From Baffinella frigidus (Eukaryota > Cryptophyceae > Cryptomonadales > Baffinellaceae), in NCBI GenBank assembly GCA_026770585.1, contig MU646539.1, positions 346,107 through 357,978 of the forward strand: 11,872 nt of DNA. Direction: 5' to 3'. Of this stretch, positions 1 through 5,203 are shown in pieces. The translations under genes and the position numbers were made by a program. The notes beneath the pieces are model-generated. The model had not been told where the DNA came from and ran no database searches. It was given only the letters and a program-made list of their open reading frames with translations. The stretch's first letter is position 1. Each line of letters starts with the position of its first letter.

Positions 1-70
1 GAGAGAGAGGCTGAGAGGGAGGGAGGGAGAGAGAGAGAGGGAGGGAGAGAGAGAGGCTGAGAGGGAGAGG
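1..70. repeat. GA-rich microsatellite
   Basis: Almost pure purine tract of GA and GGGA units. The interruption GGCTGAGAGGGA occurs twice, near 9-20 and 55-67, so the tract itself contains an internal duplication. It continues off the left edge of the window. Simple-sequence DNA of this kind is typical of eukaryotic intergenic regions. No coding signal is seen. Confidence 0.9.
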
Positions 71-134
71 CACCTCCCCAGATTGCAGTGCGGAGCCCAG
101 CGACGGGATGGGCCCCAGACGCGATGCCAAACCC

Positions 135-158
135 GATCGCCAGCGGCACTGACACCTG
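135..158 (+). repeat. Dispersed GATCGCCAGCGG repeat, copy 1
   Basis: This 24 bp segment starts GATCGCCAGCGG and ends ACACCTG. It recurs at 494-524 with a 7 bp insertion that duplicates ACCACTG, and in diverged form at 727-750. Copies 1 and 2 lie just outside the two arms of the 182-484 inverted repeat, in direct orientation. They may therefore be remnants of a duplicated flank, although the third copy shows the motif also spreads independently. Confidence 0.7.
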
Positions 159-181
159 CTCCGGGCGAGTCTTTGTGATAA

Positions 182-484
182 ATACGCACCGGCAACGAAA
201 TTTTCTTCGTATACGTTGTATACTTGGTGATATATATGACTCTGGGTAGGTGACTCTCTAGAGCATCTTCTGCTCTCGCGTGTCGCCTCCCCACATAGAT
301 CATACTAGTACGAGATGCTGGGCTTGCGCGCAGCGGTCGAACTACTGCGTCGTGTGGCCTCTGGGGAGGTCACACGAGAGAGAAGATAATCTCAAGGGAC
401 CTACCCAGAGTCGTATATCACCAAGTACACAACGTATACGAAGATAAAAGCAGTTGTGTAGTAAATTTCGTTGCCGGTGCGTAT
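182..484. mobile_element. Imperfect inverted-repeat element of 303 bp (MITE-like or foldback)
   Basis: The left arm (about 182-294) begins ATACGCACCGGCAACGAAAT. It is the imperfect reverse complement of the right arm (about 361-484), which ends GGTGCGTAT. Matching blocks include the CGTATACGTTGTATACTTGGTGATATA segment in the left arm and CTACCCAGAGTC in the right. The right arm carries about 20 extra bases around 446-465 that include GTGTAGTAA. The loop (about 295-360) is unrelated sequence. No transposase frame is present. A foldback or MITE-like origin is inferred from structure alone; no clear short target-site duplication was found. Confidence 0.7.
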
Positions 485-493
485 GTCCCGCCT

Positions 494-524
494 GATCGCC
501 AGCGGTACTGACCACTGACACCTG
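494..524 (+). repeat. Dispersed GATCGCCAGCGG repeat, copy 2
   Basis: Matches 135-158 with one substitution and a 7 bp internal duplication (ACCACTG). It lies immediately right of the 182-484 inverted repeat and in the same orientation as copy 1. Confidence 0.65.
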
Positions 525-670
525 GGTACGGACCCCCCTCCAAACGTCTTTCCTATCTCACCCGAGGACAGCGTGGGATAAGGCACCAAACCGACGAAAT
601 GAGGCCCATTTTACAACACAGAAGGTTCAATTTCAAGGACTTGTGGTCTAGCCTCGATAACGGGTAAGGG
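525..670. other. Intergenic stretch with no recognised gene
   Basis: Apart from a possible RNA polymerase III A-box-like string TGGTCTAGCC at 644-653, no repeat, gene or regulatory element could be supported here. Short open frames on the minus strand have no recognisable domain and cross into repeats. Confidence 0.5.
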
Positions 671-728
671 CGTCAGGAATCACAAAGGGGCTTTGCGCGC
701 TGTTCGATCCCAGGCGCCACCCCCCTGA
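671..728 (+). repeat. 58 bp perfect direct repeat, copy 1 (possible tRNA-derived SINE fragment)
   Basis: Begins CGTCAGGAATCACAAAGGGG and ends GGCGCCACCCCCCTGA; it is identical over 58 bases to 887-944. It contains TGTTCGATCCC at 701-711, which matches the RNA polymerase III B-box consensus GGTTCGANTCC closely. An A-box-like TGGTCTAGCC lies about 57 bases upstream. The T-stem does not pair well, so this is not a tRNA. A tRNA-derived SINE piece is possible but unproven. Confidence 0.85.
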
Positions 729-750
729 TCGCGAGCGGCACCGACAACTG
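727..750 (+). repeat. Dispersed GATCGCCAGCGG repeat, copy 3 (diverged)
   Basis: GATCGCGAGCGGCACCGACA followed by ACTG matches the copies at 135 and 494 with several substitutions. It overlaps the last two bases of the first 58 bp direct repeat. Confidence 0.6.
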
Positions 751-886
751 CCACGCCAGAGGTCTCCAAACATCCACTTTTGACATCTTGCAGGGGGAAT
801 CCCTTGAATACTTAAGTTAACCACGTAAGGTCTGACGCGGATAAGGCGTCGGTTTCCTTCGAGCCCTCTTGCGTGGTGGGCAAGGA

Positions 887-944
887 CGTCAGGAATCACA
901 AAGGGGCTTTGCGCGCTGTTCGATCCCAGGCGCCACCCCCCTGA
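887..944 (+). repeat. 58 bp perfect direct repeat, copy 2
   Basis: Identical to 671-728, 216 bp downstream. Here the repeat runs straight into the hairpin element at 941-1080, whose terminal CTGAAAACCG overlaps the repeat's last CTGA. Copy 1 instead continues into GATCGCGAGC. This suggests the hairpin element is inserted at the edge of this repeat. Confidence 0.9.
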
Positions 945-1080
945 AAACCGGGTAGTTCAACCTACGGTATTGCCTACGGTAGGCCGTAGGGCCCTAGGGG
1001 GGGTCCAATAAAACATTAGGTCCTGGGGGCCCTACAGCCTACCGTAGGCAATACCGTAGGCCTAACTACTCGGTTTTCAG
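941..1080. mobile_element. Hairpin element HP1 with CTGAAAACCG ends
   Basis: A 140 bp inverted repeat. The left end CTGAAAACCG (941-950) is the exact reverse complement of CGGTTTTCAG (1071-1080), and pairing continues inward with a few mismatches through GTAGTT, CCTACGGTATTGCCTACGG and GGGCCCTAGG. The loop lies near 1003-1022. The element is non-coding and resembles a MITE. It is related to the element at 1635-1775, which shares GTAGTTAGGCCT, CGGTATTGCC and the sequence following the right end. Confidence 0.8.
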
Positions 1081-1350
1081 GACGTTGCCCTATTAAAGTG
1101 GCGTGCAGGGATTAGGCAACCGGCGTGAAGGGGTGCTAACCTCAACCCTAGCCATGCGGGGGATTACCATGCGGGGGGTCATAACCTAAACCCTAACCTA
1201 AACCGTAGGCTTGACTACCCGGTTTTCAGGACGTTGGCCTATGAAAACGTGCAGGGATTAGGCAACCGGCGTGCGGGGGGTGCTAACCTCAAACCTAACT
1301 ATGCGGGAGATGACCATGCGGGGGGTCCTAACCTAAACCCTAACCTAAAC
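1053..1350 (+). repeat. 149 bp tandem duplication (two units)
   Basis: The unit at 1053-1201 is repeated at 1202-1350 with moderate divergence. Each starts ACCGTAGGCYTRACTACYCGG and continues with GGTTTTCAGGACGTTG, GCAGGGATTAGGCAACCGG, CATGCGGGGG and CCTAACCTAAACC. The first unit begins inside the right arm of HP1, so the duplication copied half of that hairpin together with its flank. A partial third unit (GGATTAGGCAACCGGCGTG) occurs at 1409-1427. Confidence 0.8.
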
Positions 1351-1352
1351 CC
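1187..1352 (+). repeat. Degenerate telomere-like CCTAAACCC motifs
   Basis: AACCTAAACCCTAACCTAAA occurs near 1187 and again near 1329. The strings are interleaved CCCTAAA and CCCTAA units as in degenerate plant- or alveolate-type telomeric DNA. They are short, embedded in the 149 bp repeat and duplicated with it, so they are interstitial rather than a chromosome end. Confidence 0.5.
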
Positions 1353-1363
1353 TCACCATGGGA

Positions 1364-1404
1364 ATTGGAGCCGTTCTCTCAGAAATGAGGCTAACGGCTC
1401 CAAT
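1364..1404. repeat. Short perfect hairpin with ATTGGAGCCGTT arms
   Basis: ATTGGAGCCGTT (1364-1375) pairs perfectly with AACGGCTCCAAT (1393-1404) across a 17-base loop. It sits between the end of the second 149 bp unit and a partial third unit. This suggests a small insertion or a snap-back formed at the repeat junction. Confidence 0.75.
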
Positions 1405-1437
1405 GCCGGGATTAGGCAACCGGCGTGCGGGGGGGGT

Positions 1438-1868
1438 GCCAACCATGGCGATAACGGGCGCCGGGCGGATGATCTCCAGGAGCACATCCGGACGAGTACT
1501 CATATACGATTGTGGTGCATCTTAAGGGTGGAAATAAGACAGTCGTCTATCTAGACTTCATTTAGAGCCGTAAGATACAGCGGAATCGGATCGGAGATCC
1601 CCAAAATCGTATTCATCAACACTAATAGGGTAATGGACTAAAACTGGGGTAGTTAGGCCTGCGGTATTGCCTAGGACCTCCTACTGTAGGCCAAAATCCT
1701 AGGACGTTTTGGTCATAGGAGCCCTACGGTCTACGGGTGGCAATTCCGTAGGCCTAACTACCCCATTTTTAGTCCGTTAGCCTATGAACACTCGGCGGGA
1801 TTGGATGCTCACCATGGCGATGACGAGCGCCGAGCGGATGTTCTCCAGGAGCACCTGCAAACAAGCAT
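1438..1868 (+). repeat. Duplicated segment bracketing the second hairpin (CCATGGCGATRACG)
   Basis: About 55 bases at 1440-1495, containing CCATGGCGATAACGGGCGCC and CTCCAGGAGCAC, recur at 1812-1866 with a handful of substitutions. The second copy follows the hairpin at 1635-1775 as the first follows the HP1-derived tandem units, so hairpin plus flank appear duplicated as a block. The stretch 1500-1634 between them shows no recognised repeat or gene. Confidence 0.7.
1635..1775. mobile_element. Hairpin element HP2, relative of HP1
   Basis: A 141 bp inverted repeat. GGACTAAAACTGGGGTAGTT at the left pairs with AACTACCCCATTTTTAGTCC at the right, with two mismatches. The following inward blocks GGCCTGCGGTATTGCC and GGCAATTCCGTAGGCC also pair. 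The interior has CCTAGGAC palindromic pieces. Right-flank sequence GTTAGCCTATGAA matches the sequence after HP1, so both hairpins lie in copies of the same larger repeat. Confidence 0.8.
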
Positions 1869-1870
1869 CC

Positions 1871-1924
1871 CTCAGCGGTTGACTGGTTCTCAGCGGTTGA
1901 CTAATTCTCAGCGGTTGACTAACA
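1871..1924 (+). repeat. Three tandem 18 bp repeats (CTCAGCGGTTGACT)
   Basis: Units start at 1871, 1889 and 1907, each CTCAGCGGTTGACT followed by four variable bases. The last unit doubles as the left terminus of the inverted-repeat element at 1909-2087. The array may therefore represent repeated duplication of an element end. Confidence 0.9.
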
Positions 1925-2087
1925 CGGATCTCATAGGGAAACGGTTTTAATTCAAAACCATTGGATTCAATGAAAATTACTACACGAATGCTTTAATATC
2001 ACTAGTAAAACTCATTGTGGGTAGTAAATTTCATCGCCAGAAAGTTTTAAATTAAAACCGTTTTCCTATGAAGTCAGTCAACCGCTG
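1909..2087. mobile_element. MITE-like inverted-repeat element, 179 bp, CAGCGGTTGACT ends
   Basis: Left CAGCGGTTGACT followed by CATAGGGAAACGGTTTTAAT pairs with the right arm, which contains ATTAAAACCGTTTTCCTATG and ends AGTCAACCGCTG. Arms are about 45 bases with few mismatches. The AT-rich interior holds two copies of the TTACTACAC motif facing each other (1977-1985 and near 2021-2027). Non-coding. Confidence 0.8.
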
Positions 2088-2117
2088 TGGGCCGCTCGTA
2101 CACAGCCTGTGTGCCAG

Positions 2118-2163
2118 GGCGGTAACCACACACCGCACTCCAAAGGCATTTCTTGAATAACCT
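2118..2163 (+). mobile_element. MITE-B terminus, fragment 1
   Basis: GCGGTAACCACACACCGCAC, then AAAGGCATTTCTTGAATAACC, matches the left end of the element at 2698-2794. No partnering right end was found nearby, so it is treated as a truncated copy. Confidence 0.6.
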
Positions 2164-2323
2164 CCATCAGCCAGCTCACCGGCGCAACCCACCCTGTCTC
2201 CCAGCTACTGCAAAGCCACAGGGGAAGTTTCCATTTCTCTGGACACGACACTATTGTTGCCTTTTGACGAATTTTGGTCACGTCCTTGGGGGAAAAAATG
2301 CCTTTTGAGGGTAAAATGGCTCC

Positions 2324-2359
2324 AAAGTAGCGGCAAGAATCTTGCCGCTACTTTTTTTT
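2324..2359 (+). repeat. Perfect 14 bp stem, 3-base loop, followed by T8
   Basis: AAAGTAGCGGCAAG (2324-2337) and CTTGCCGCTACTTT (2341-2354) pair perfectly around the loop AAT. A run of eight T at 2352-2359 overlaps the stem end. The shape equals a bacterial intrinsic terminator, and a T-run also stops RNA polymerase III. No transcription unit is visible upstream, so function is not claimed. The sequence from 2164 to 2323 shows no recognised gene. Confidence 0.8.
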
Positions 2360-2398
2360 CACCCTGTCTCCCAGGTATTCGCACCTGCCACATCTCGG

Positions 2399-2472
2399 TC
2401 TATAAAGGCATTTCTTGAATAACCCGCAAGTGGATAATCCACAGACCCTACGGTAGACAATGCCGTAGGGAC
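2399..2472 (+). mobile_element. MITE-B fragment 2 with an internal CCCTACGG hairpin
   Basis: AAAGGCATTTCTTGAATAAC followed by CCGCAAGTGGATAATCCACA is nearly identical to 2716-2755. It is then joined to a small hairpin with CCCTACGG and CCGTAGGG arms (2448-2472), which reappears inverted at 4160-4183. The left terminus CCACACAGCG is missing here. A mosaic or truncated copy is likely. Confidence 0.65.
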
Positions 2473-2533
2473 ATAGCGTGGTTCCTCCGGACATCTCGCT
2501 CTGGGCCGCTCGTGCCCAGCCTTTGCACCAGGG

Positions 2534-2689
2534 CTCATCCGGGAATATGTTTGATTTGAAAGAAAATGGCCTATCAAACCGGGTTCTGGCCCTAATTAAA
2601 TCTACTTAGGGCCTTAATTGACCTTCGTCCAACTCCTACGAACAAATAGGGGTCCAATTTCTTTTAAATTAAACATGTCCCCGGATTAG
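2534..2689 (+). mobile_element. MITE-A copy 1 (156 bp)
   Basis: Left end CTCATCCGGGAATATGTTTG pairs with the right end, which reads AAACATGTCCCCGGATTAG. The middle carries GGCCCTAATTAAAT, CTTAGGGCCTTAATT and CTCCTACGAACAAATAGG. It has exactly the same length as the copy at 5586-5741 and the same internal order. There is no coding capacity. No target-site duplication is visible. Confidence 0.85.
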
Positions 2690-2697
2690 AGCGGTAA

Positions 2698-2794
2698 CCA
2701 CACAGCGCACTACAAAGGCATTTCTTGAATAACCCGCAAGTGGATAATCCACAGACGATTTGGCCATATTTCCCCTTCGTAGCCCGCTGTGTGG
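2698..2794 (+). mobile_element. MITE-B, complete copy of about 97 bp
   Basis: Left end ACCACACAGCGCACTACAAA is matched by a right end reading TTCGTAGCCCGCTGTGTGG, giving terminal inverted repeats of roughly 20 bases with a few mismatches. The interior has GTGGATAATCCAC, a small perfect hairpin. It lies immediately after MITE-A copy 1 and immediately before the truncated MITE-A copy 2, so these families are nested or adjacent. Confidence 0.75.
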
Positions 2795-2909
2795 ACATTT
2801 TGTTTTAGGCCTATCTAACCGGAGTCTGTCCCTAATTAAATTCAGATAGGGCCCTAATTAACCTCCGTCCGACTCCTATGAACAAATAGGGATCCGTTTT
2901 ATCCCCGGG
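2795..2909 (+). mobile_element. MITE-A copy 2 (ends degraded)
   Basis: Internal MITE-A sequence is clear: GGCCTATCTAACCGG, CCCTAATTAAATTCA, GGGCCCTAATTAACC and CTCCTATGAACAAATAGGGA. The left terminus has lost the CATCCGGGG block, and the right end is shortened to ATCCCCGGGC. It follows directly after the right end of MITE-B. Confidence 0.75.
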
Positions 2910-3134
2910 CCAACCTGGAGGATCGGGCGATCGGGGTCCAGGACGGTCTTCAGCGTCCTCCACGATTTAGGGTCCGTCCACCTTTACGTGTGGGGGGGGA
3001 TGGGTCTGTCAACTTTAGAGGGGGTCAATCAACTTGAGGTTTCCACCCCAAGTCCACCTCAGTGGGGACTCCGTAGTCAACCGGAGGGTTGGTTCTTATC
3101 TCAGAGAAAGTCTTTTAGAAGTCGTTTCCCTAAA
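2910..3134. other. Stretch with no recognised gene
   Basis: Contains scattered GTCAAC and GGGG-rich strings (for example a G8 run near 2992-2999) and two GTCAACTTTAG-like words, but no inverted repeat or coding signal strong enough to name. Short open frames here overlap each other in different frames and carry no recognisable domain. Confidence 0.4.
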
Positions 3135-3204
3135 GTCAACTCTCCCAAAAATCCGTCAACTTATGCGTAGAATAAAGAATAAGTTGACGGATTTGTGGGG
3201 GGGT
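3135..3204. mobile_element. Short hairpin element with AAATCCGTCAACTTA arms
   Basis: AAATCCGTCAACTTA (3149-3163) pairs perfectly with TAAGTTGACGGATTT (3180-3194) around a 16-base loop. Weaker pairing continues outward: CAACTCTCCCA on the left against TGTGGGGGGGTTG on the right. It is about 70 bp in total, shorter than the other elements. Confidence 0.75.
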
Positions 3205-3278
3205 TGGCTTATAGTCTGTATGAGCCTCGATAACTGTTGACTGCCGTTCGGTGGCCACGCCAGGGCACAAGTGGAAAT

Positions 3279-3329
3279 CATTTTACTACACCATCTACGA
3301 GTAAACTTGATTCTCGTGTAGTAAAGATG
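3279..3329. repeat. Small inverted repeat carrying two TTTACTACAC motifs
   Basis: CATTTTACTACAC with downstream ACGAG at the left pairs with CTCGTGTAGTAAAGATG at 3313-3329. It is one of several places where the TTACTACAC nonamer occurs as an inverted pair. Non-coding. Confidence 0.65.
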
Positions 3330-3485
3330 GGCGGTTTCGTTTTTTTTTGTACCACGAAACACTTTTGGCGCAAAACGGTGCGTTTAAAACTCTCACTTAT
3401 GACCTGGTGTGGACTACAAACTTCTTTTAAAAAGTCAAGATTCCATGAGAAAATTGACGTTGAGGCCTTTGCTGGTACAAATTTG

Positions 3486-3520
3486 GTCACGTTGCCCCCC
3501 AGAATCTGGGGGTTCCGAAG
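3486..3520. repeat. Degraded GTCACGT palindrome, copy 1
   Basis: GTCACGTTGCCCCCCAGAAT begins like the palindrome at 4550. Its centre folds as CCCCCAG, loop AAT, CTGGGGG. The right half then drifts and lacks the closing ACGTGAC. Likely a decayed member of the GTCACGT palindrome group. Confidence 0.5.
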
Positions 3521-3549
3521 GGGCACGTCCTGTTTTTGTATGAGATTTG

Positions 3550-3586
3550 GTCACGTGGTCCCCCGAAAAGCGGATGGGGACGTGAC
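3550..3586. repeat. GTCACGT palindrome, copy 2 (37 bp, imperfect)
   Basis: GTCACGTGGTCCCC at the left faces GGGGACGTGAC at the right, with a 12-base non-pairing centre. The immediate flanks GATTTG and CAAATC also pair. Overall length is within one base of the two 36 bp palindromes at 4328 and 4550. Confidence 0.6.
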
Positions 3587-3599
3587 AAATCATTGAAAG

Positions 3600-3645
3600 T
3601 TACTACACAGCGCCCAACTTGTACACCTCCCTGGGTTTTAAAATG
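3600..3645 (+). repeat. TTACTACACAGCGCCCAACTTG repeat, copy 1
   Basis: TTACTACAC, GCGCCCAACTTGTA and GGTTTTAAAATG here recur at 4388-4432 in the same order with a few changes. The repeat is about 45 bases. It starts with the nonamer TTACTACAC found throughout the first 6 kb. Confidence 0.7.
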
Positions 3646-3663
3646 GGTGCGTGCTCCGCCTGG

Positions 3664-3835
3664 TGTGGGACTCTCTAATCCGGGAACATGTTCAACTTAA
3701 AAGAAAATGGATCCCTATTTGTTCATAGGAGTTTCACGAAGGTCAATTAGGGCCCTAAGGAAATTTAATTAGGGCCAGAATCCGGTTTGAAAGGCTATTT
3801 AAAAAAAAAAGTTCCCCGATGAATGTGGGACTCTC
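3664..3835 (-). mobile_element. MITE-A copy 3, inverted, flanked by 11-12 bp direct repeat
   Basis: The element body (about 3675-3823) is MITE-A in reverse orientation: CTAATCCGGGAACATGTTC at the left, CCTATTTGTTCATAGGAG and CAATTAGGGCCCTAAGG inside, and GTTCCCCGATGAA at the right. TGTGGGACTCTC stands immediately outside both ends (3664-3675 and 3824-3835) and is identical. This is best read as a target-site duplication of 11 or 12 bp. Duplications of 9-11 bp are characteristic of the Mutator superfamily, which is therefore the leading but unproven assignment for MITE-A. Confidence 0.8.
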
Positions 3836-3945
3836 ACAGAGAGGTGTCGCGAAGAAGCTCCTCCGTCGAGTTGAATGACTTCCACGAGAGCCCTGCCTTG
3901 CTCGCGGGCGGGCGCCTGCCACCGAGAGTGAGAAAGGCACCGTTA

Positions 3946-4014
3946 TGCATACCATATATATACATATAATATATATATATATATTATTATTATTATATAT
4001 ATGTATATAATAAA
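3946..4014. repeat. AT-rich microsatellite (TA and TTA units)
   Basis: Alternating TA dinucleotides with ATT/TAT interruptions, including TATATATATATATATATT. The tract is nearly self-complementary and could extrude a cruciform. The preceding 3836-3945 has no recognised gene or repeat. Confidence 0.9.
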
Positions 4015-4076
4015 AAACACCAGCCATTTACTCCCCCCCGCGGAGGCCAGGGTTAAGCAGGGACGGCGAGAGGGGT

Positions 4077-4238
4077 CCCACACAGCGGGCTACGAAGGGA
4101 TTTTCTGCTCAGATTTAAGCCGTTTCCGGCTACCTTATCCGTAGGAACCCCCCCTATGTCCCTACGGGTTGCCTACCGTAGGGCCCTAGGTCTTGTCGCT
4201 TAGGGGTTATTCAAAATCCCTTGAAAGTCCGCAGTGTG
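4077..4238 (+). mobile_element. MITE-B related element, about 162 bp
   Basis: Left CCACACAGCGGGCTACGAAG, then GGATTTTCT, is the imperfect inverse of the right arm containing CAAAATCCCTTGAAAGTCCG and ending CAGTGTGG. The left end is the same as the right terminus of MITE-B at 2774-2794. The interior includes a CCCTACGG / CCGTAGGG hairpin (4160-4183), an inverted relative of that at 2448-2472. Confidence 0.7.
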
Positions 4239-4327
4239 GATCTTGCGCACTCTACCACCCAAGGTTGGAAGAGGGGGCATTTTAAAAGTGGGGTAGTTTA
4301 GTTGTGTACCAGTCACAGGCGGGTTGA

Positions 4328-4363
4328 GTCACGTAACCCGCGGATATCCGCGGGTTACGTGAC
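4328..4363. repeat. Perfect 36 bp palindrome with GTCACGT ends
   Basis: GTCACGTAACCCGCGGAT followed directly by its exact reverse complement ATCCGCGGGTTACGTGAC, with no loop and centred on GGATATCC. Its structure is shared by the palindrome at 4550-4585, which has the same length, centre and ends. A perfect loop-free palindrome is unstable in most genomes, so it is either recent or maintained. It could be a dyad binding site or the whole of a very small element. Confidence 0.95.
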
Positions 4364-4387
4364 CAAACGAGCCTACGTGTGTAAAAA

Positions 4388-4432
4388 TTACTACACACCG
4401 CCCACTTGTAAAGGAGCCCCCGGTTTTAAAAT
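4388..4432 (+). repeat. TTACTACAC repeat, copy 2
   Basis: TTACTACACACCGCCCACTT, then GGTTTTAAAAT, aligns with 3600-3645 in the same orientation. The two copies lie upstream of different sequence, so this is a dispersed rather than tandem repeat. Confidence 0.7.
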
Positions 4433-4549
4433 ACTCCCCTTTCTGGCCTCGAGTGGTACACATTATCCACGCAGAACACTACAGGCAACGTTCCTTAACT
4501 TAATTAGTGGATTGTTCCTTGAAAACACTCCAAACGTCTGCAATGGTTG
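4433..4549. other. Stretch with no recognised gene
   Basis: No repeat or coding signal stands out between the TTACTACAC repeat and the second 36 bp palindrome. A plus-strand frame of about 109 codons overlaps here (4302-4631) but reads through the 4328 palindrome and repeat sequence, so it is not called as a gene. Confidence 0.4.
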
Positions 4550-4585
4550 GTCACGTTATCCCCGGATATCCGGGGAAGGTGTGAC
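4550..4585. repeat. 36 bp palindrome, imperfect partner of 4328-4363
   Basis: GTCACGTTATCCCCGGAT followed by ATCCGGGGAAGGTGTGAC. The centre (CCCCGGATATCCGGGG) is a perfect palindrome; the arms differ at a few positions, and the outermost GTCAC and GTGAC pair. It is exactly as long as the 4328 palindrome and begins 222 bp after it. Confidence 0.85.
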
Positions 4586-4679
4586 TCGTAGCCTCTTGAG
4601 TGGTAAGAAGAATCCCACGACTGTTGGCTGACCACAGCTTTTCCTGGCCCACGCAGGGCCCTTCGTGGGGGTATTCCAT

Positions 4680-4720
4680 CCTCGTTCTTGGAGCCGTTGC
4701 CTCGTTCTTGGAGCCGTTTG
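4680..4720 (+). repeat. Two-copy 20-21 bp tandem repeat
   Basis: CCTCGTTCTTGGAGCCGTTG at 4680-4699 is repeated at 4700-4720 with one extra T. It lies just inside the left end of the 526 bp element. Confidence 0.95.
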
Positions 4721-4989
4721 CCTACTTTTGGCCGAGACCACTCGAGAACGCAAGAGGAGCCTATTTAAAACCTTCAGGGCTGACTACGATTATAAATGTG
4801 TGGCCGTAAAATATTTTAAAGGGCTGTTTCGAACAAGAAAAGAATATTTCAGAATACATTGAAAGAGTTGCGCCCATCAAGCGATTAGAAACATCGTCTT
4901 TCTATGCGAAATCCGTGATCATTACAAAAACGATGACATATTTTGGATAAGATTGACCAACCGCGTGTCTGTCTTGAAGCATTATTCTG

Positions 4990-5009
4990 CACCTCCATTA
5001 ATGGAGGTG
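4990..5009. repeat. Perfect 20 bp palindrome
   Basis: CACCTCCATTAATGGAGGTG is exactly self-complementary, without a loop. A second dyad, GTGTAC ... GTACAC, follows at 5007-5027. It may be a protein-binding dyad within the 526 bp element; nothing else supports a role. Confidence 0.9.
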
Positions 5010-5203
5010 TACGCGATTGATGTACACCCTCCGGACGTGACTGGTACAAATCTTAAAATCCCACATCTAAATAGGCCCCTACAGCGTTCTCGTGTGGGAT
5101 GGGCCCGGGGTTTCCCCAAACACCTTCGAAAAATGACTTTTGAATAACCCCACGAAGGGCCTCGCGTGGACTAACCACGCGCCCTGTTGAGTAATCGGCT
5201 TGG

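Larger units (their letters stand above)
4646..5171. mobile_element. 526 bp segment bounded by about 31 bp inverted repeats
   Basis: GGCCCACGCAGGGCCCTTCG, then TGGGGGTATTC (4646-4676), is the near-exact inverse of GAATAACCCCACGAAGGGCC, then TCGCGTGG (5142-5171). Between them lie a 20-21 bp tandem duplication (4680-4720), AT-richer sequence and a 20 bp palindrome at 4990. A stop-free 46-codon run at 4810-4947 has no start or known domain. It may be a small non-autonomous DNA transposon; no target-site duplication is visible. Confidence 0.6.

Noticed and set aside
671-728. Possible tRNA gene
   Set aside because: Only the B-box-like string fits. The T-stem has mismatches, and no acceptor or anticodon stem could be folded.
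1187-1352. Chromosome end (telomere)
   Set aside because: The telomere-like words are few, degenerate and part of an internal tandem duplication, with more than 10 kb of other sequence downstream.
2324-2359. Bacterial intrinsic terminator
   Set aside because: The shape fits, but no gene precedes it on either strand and the surrounding DNA looks eukaryotic, so it is listed only as a hairpin.
4302-4631. 109-codon plus-strand open frame
   Set aside because: It reads through a perfect palindrome and dispersed repeats, with no domain or codon bias suggesting a gene.
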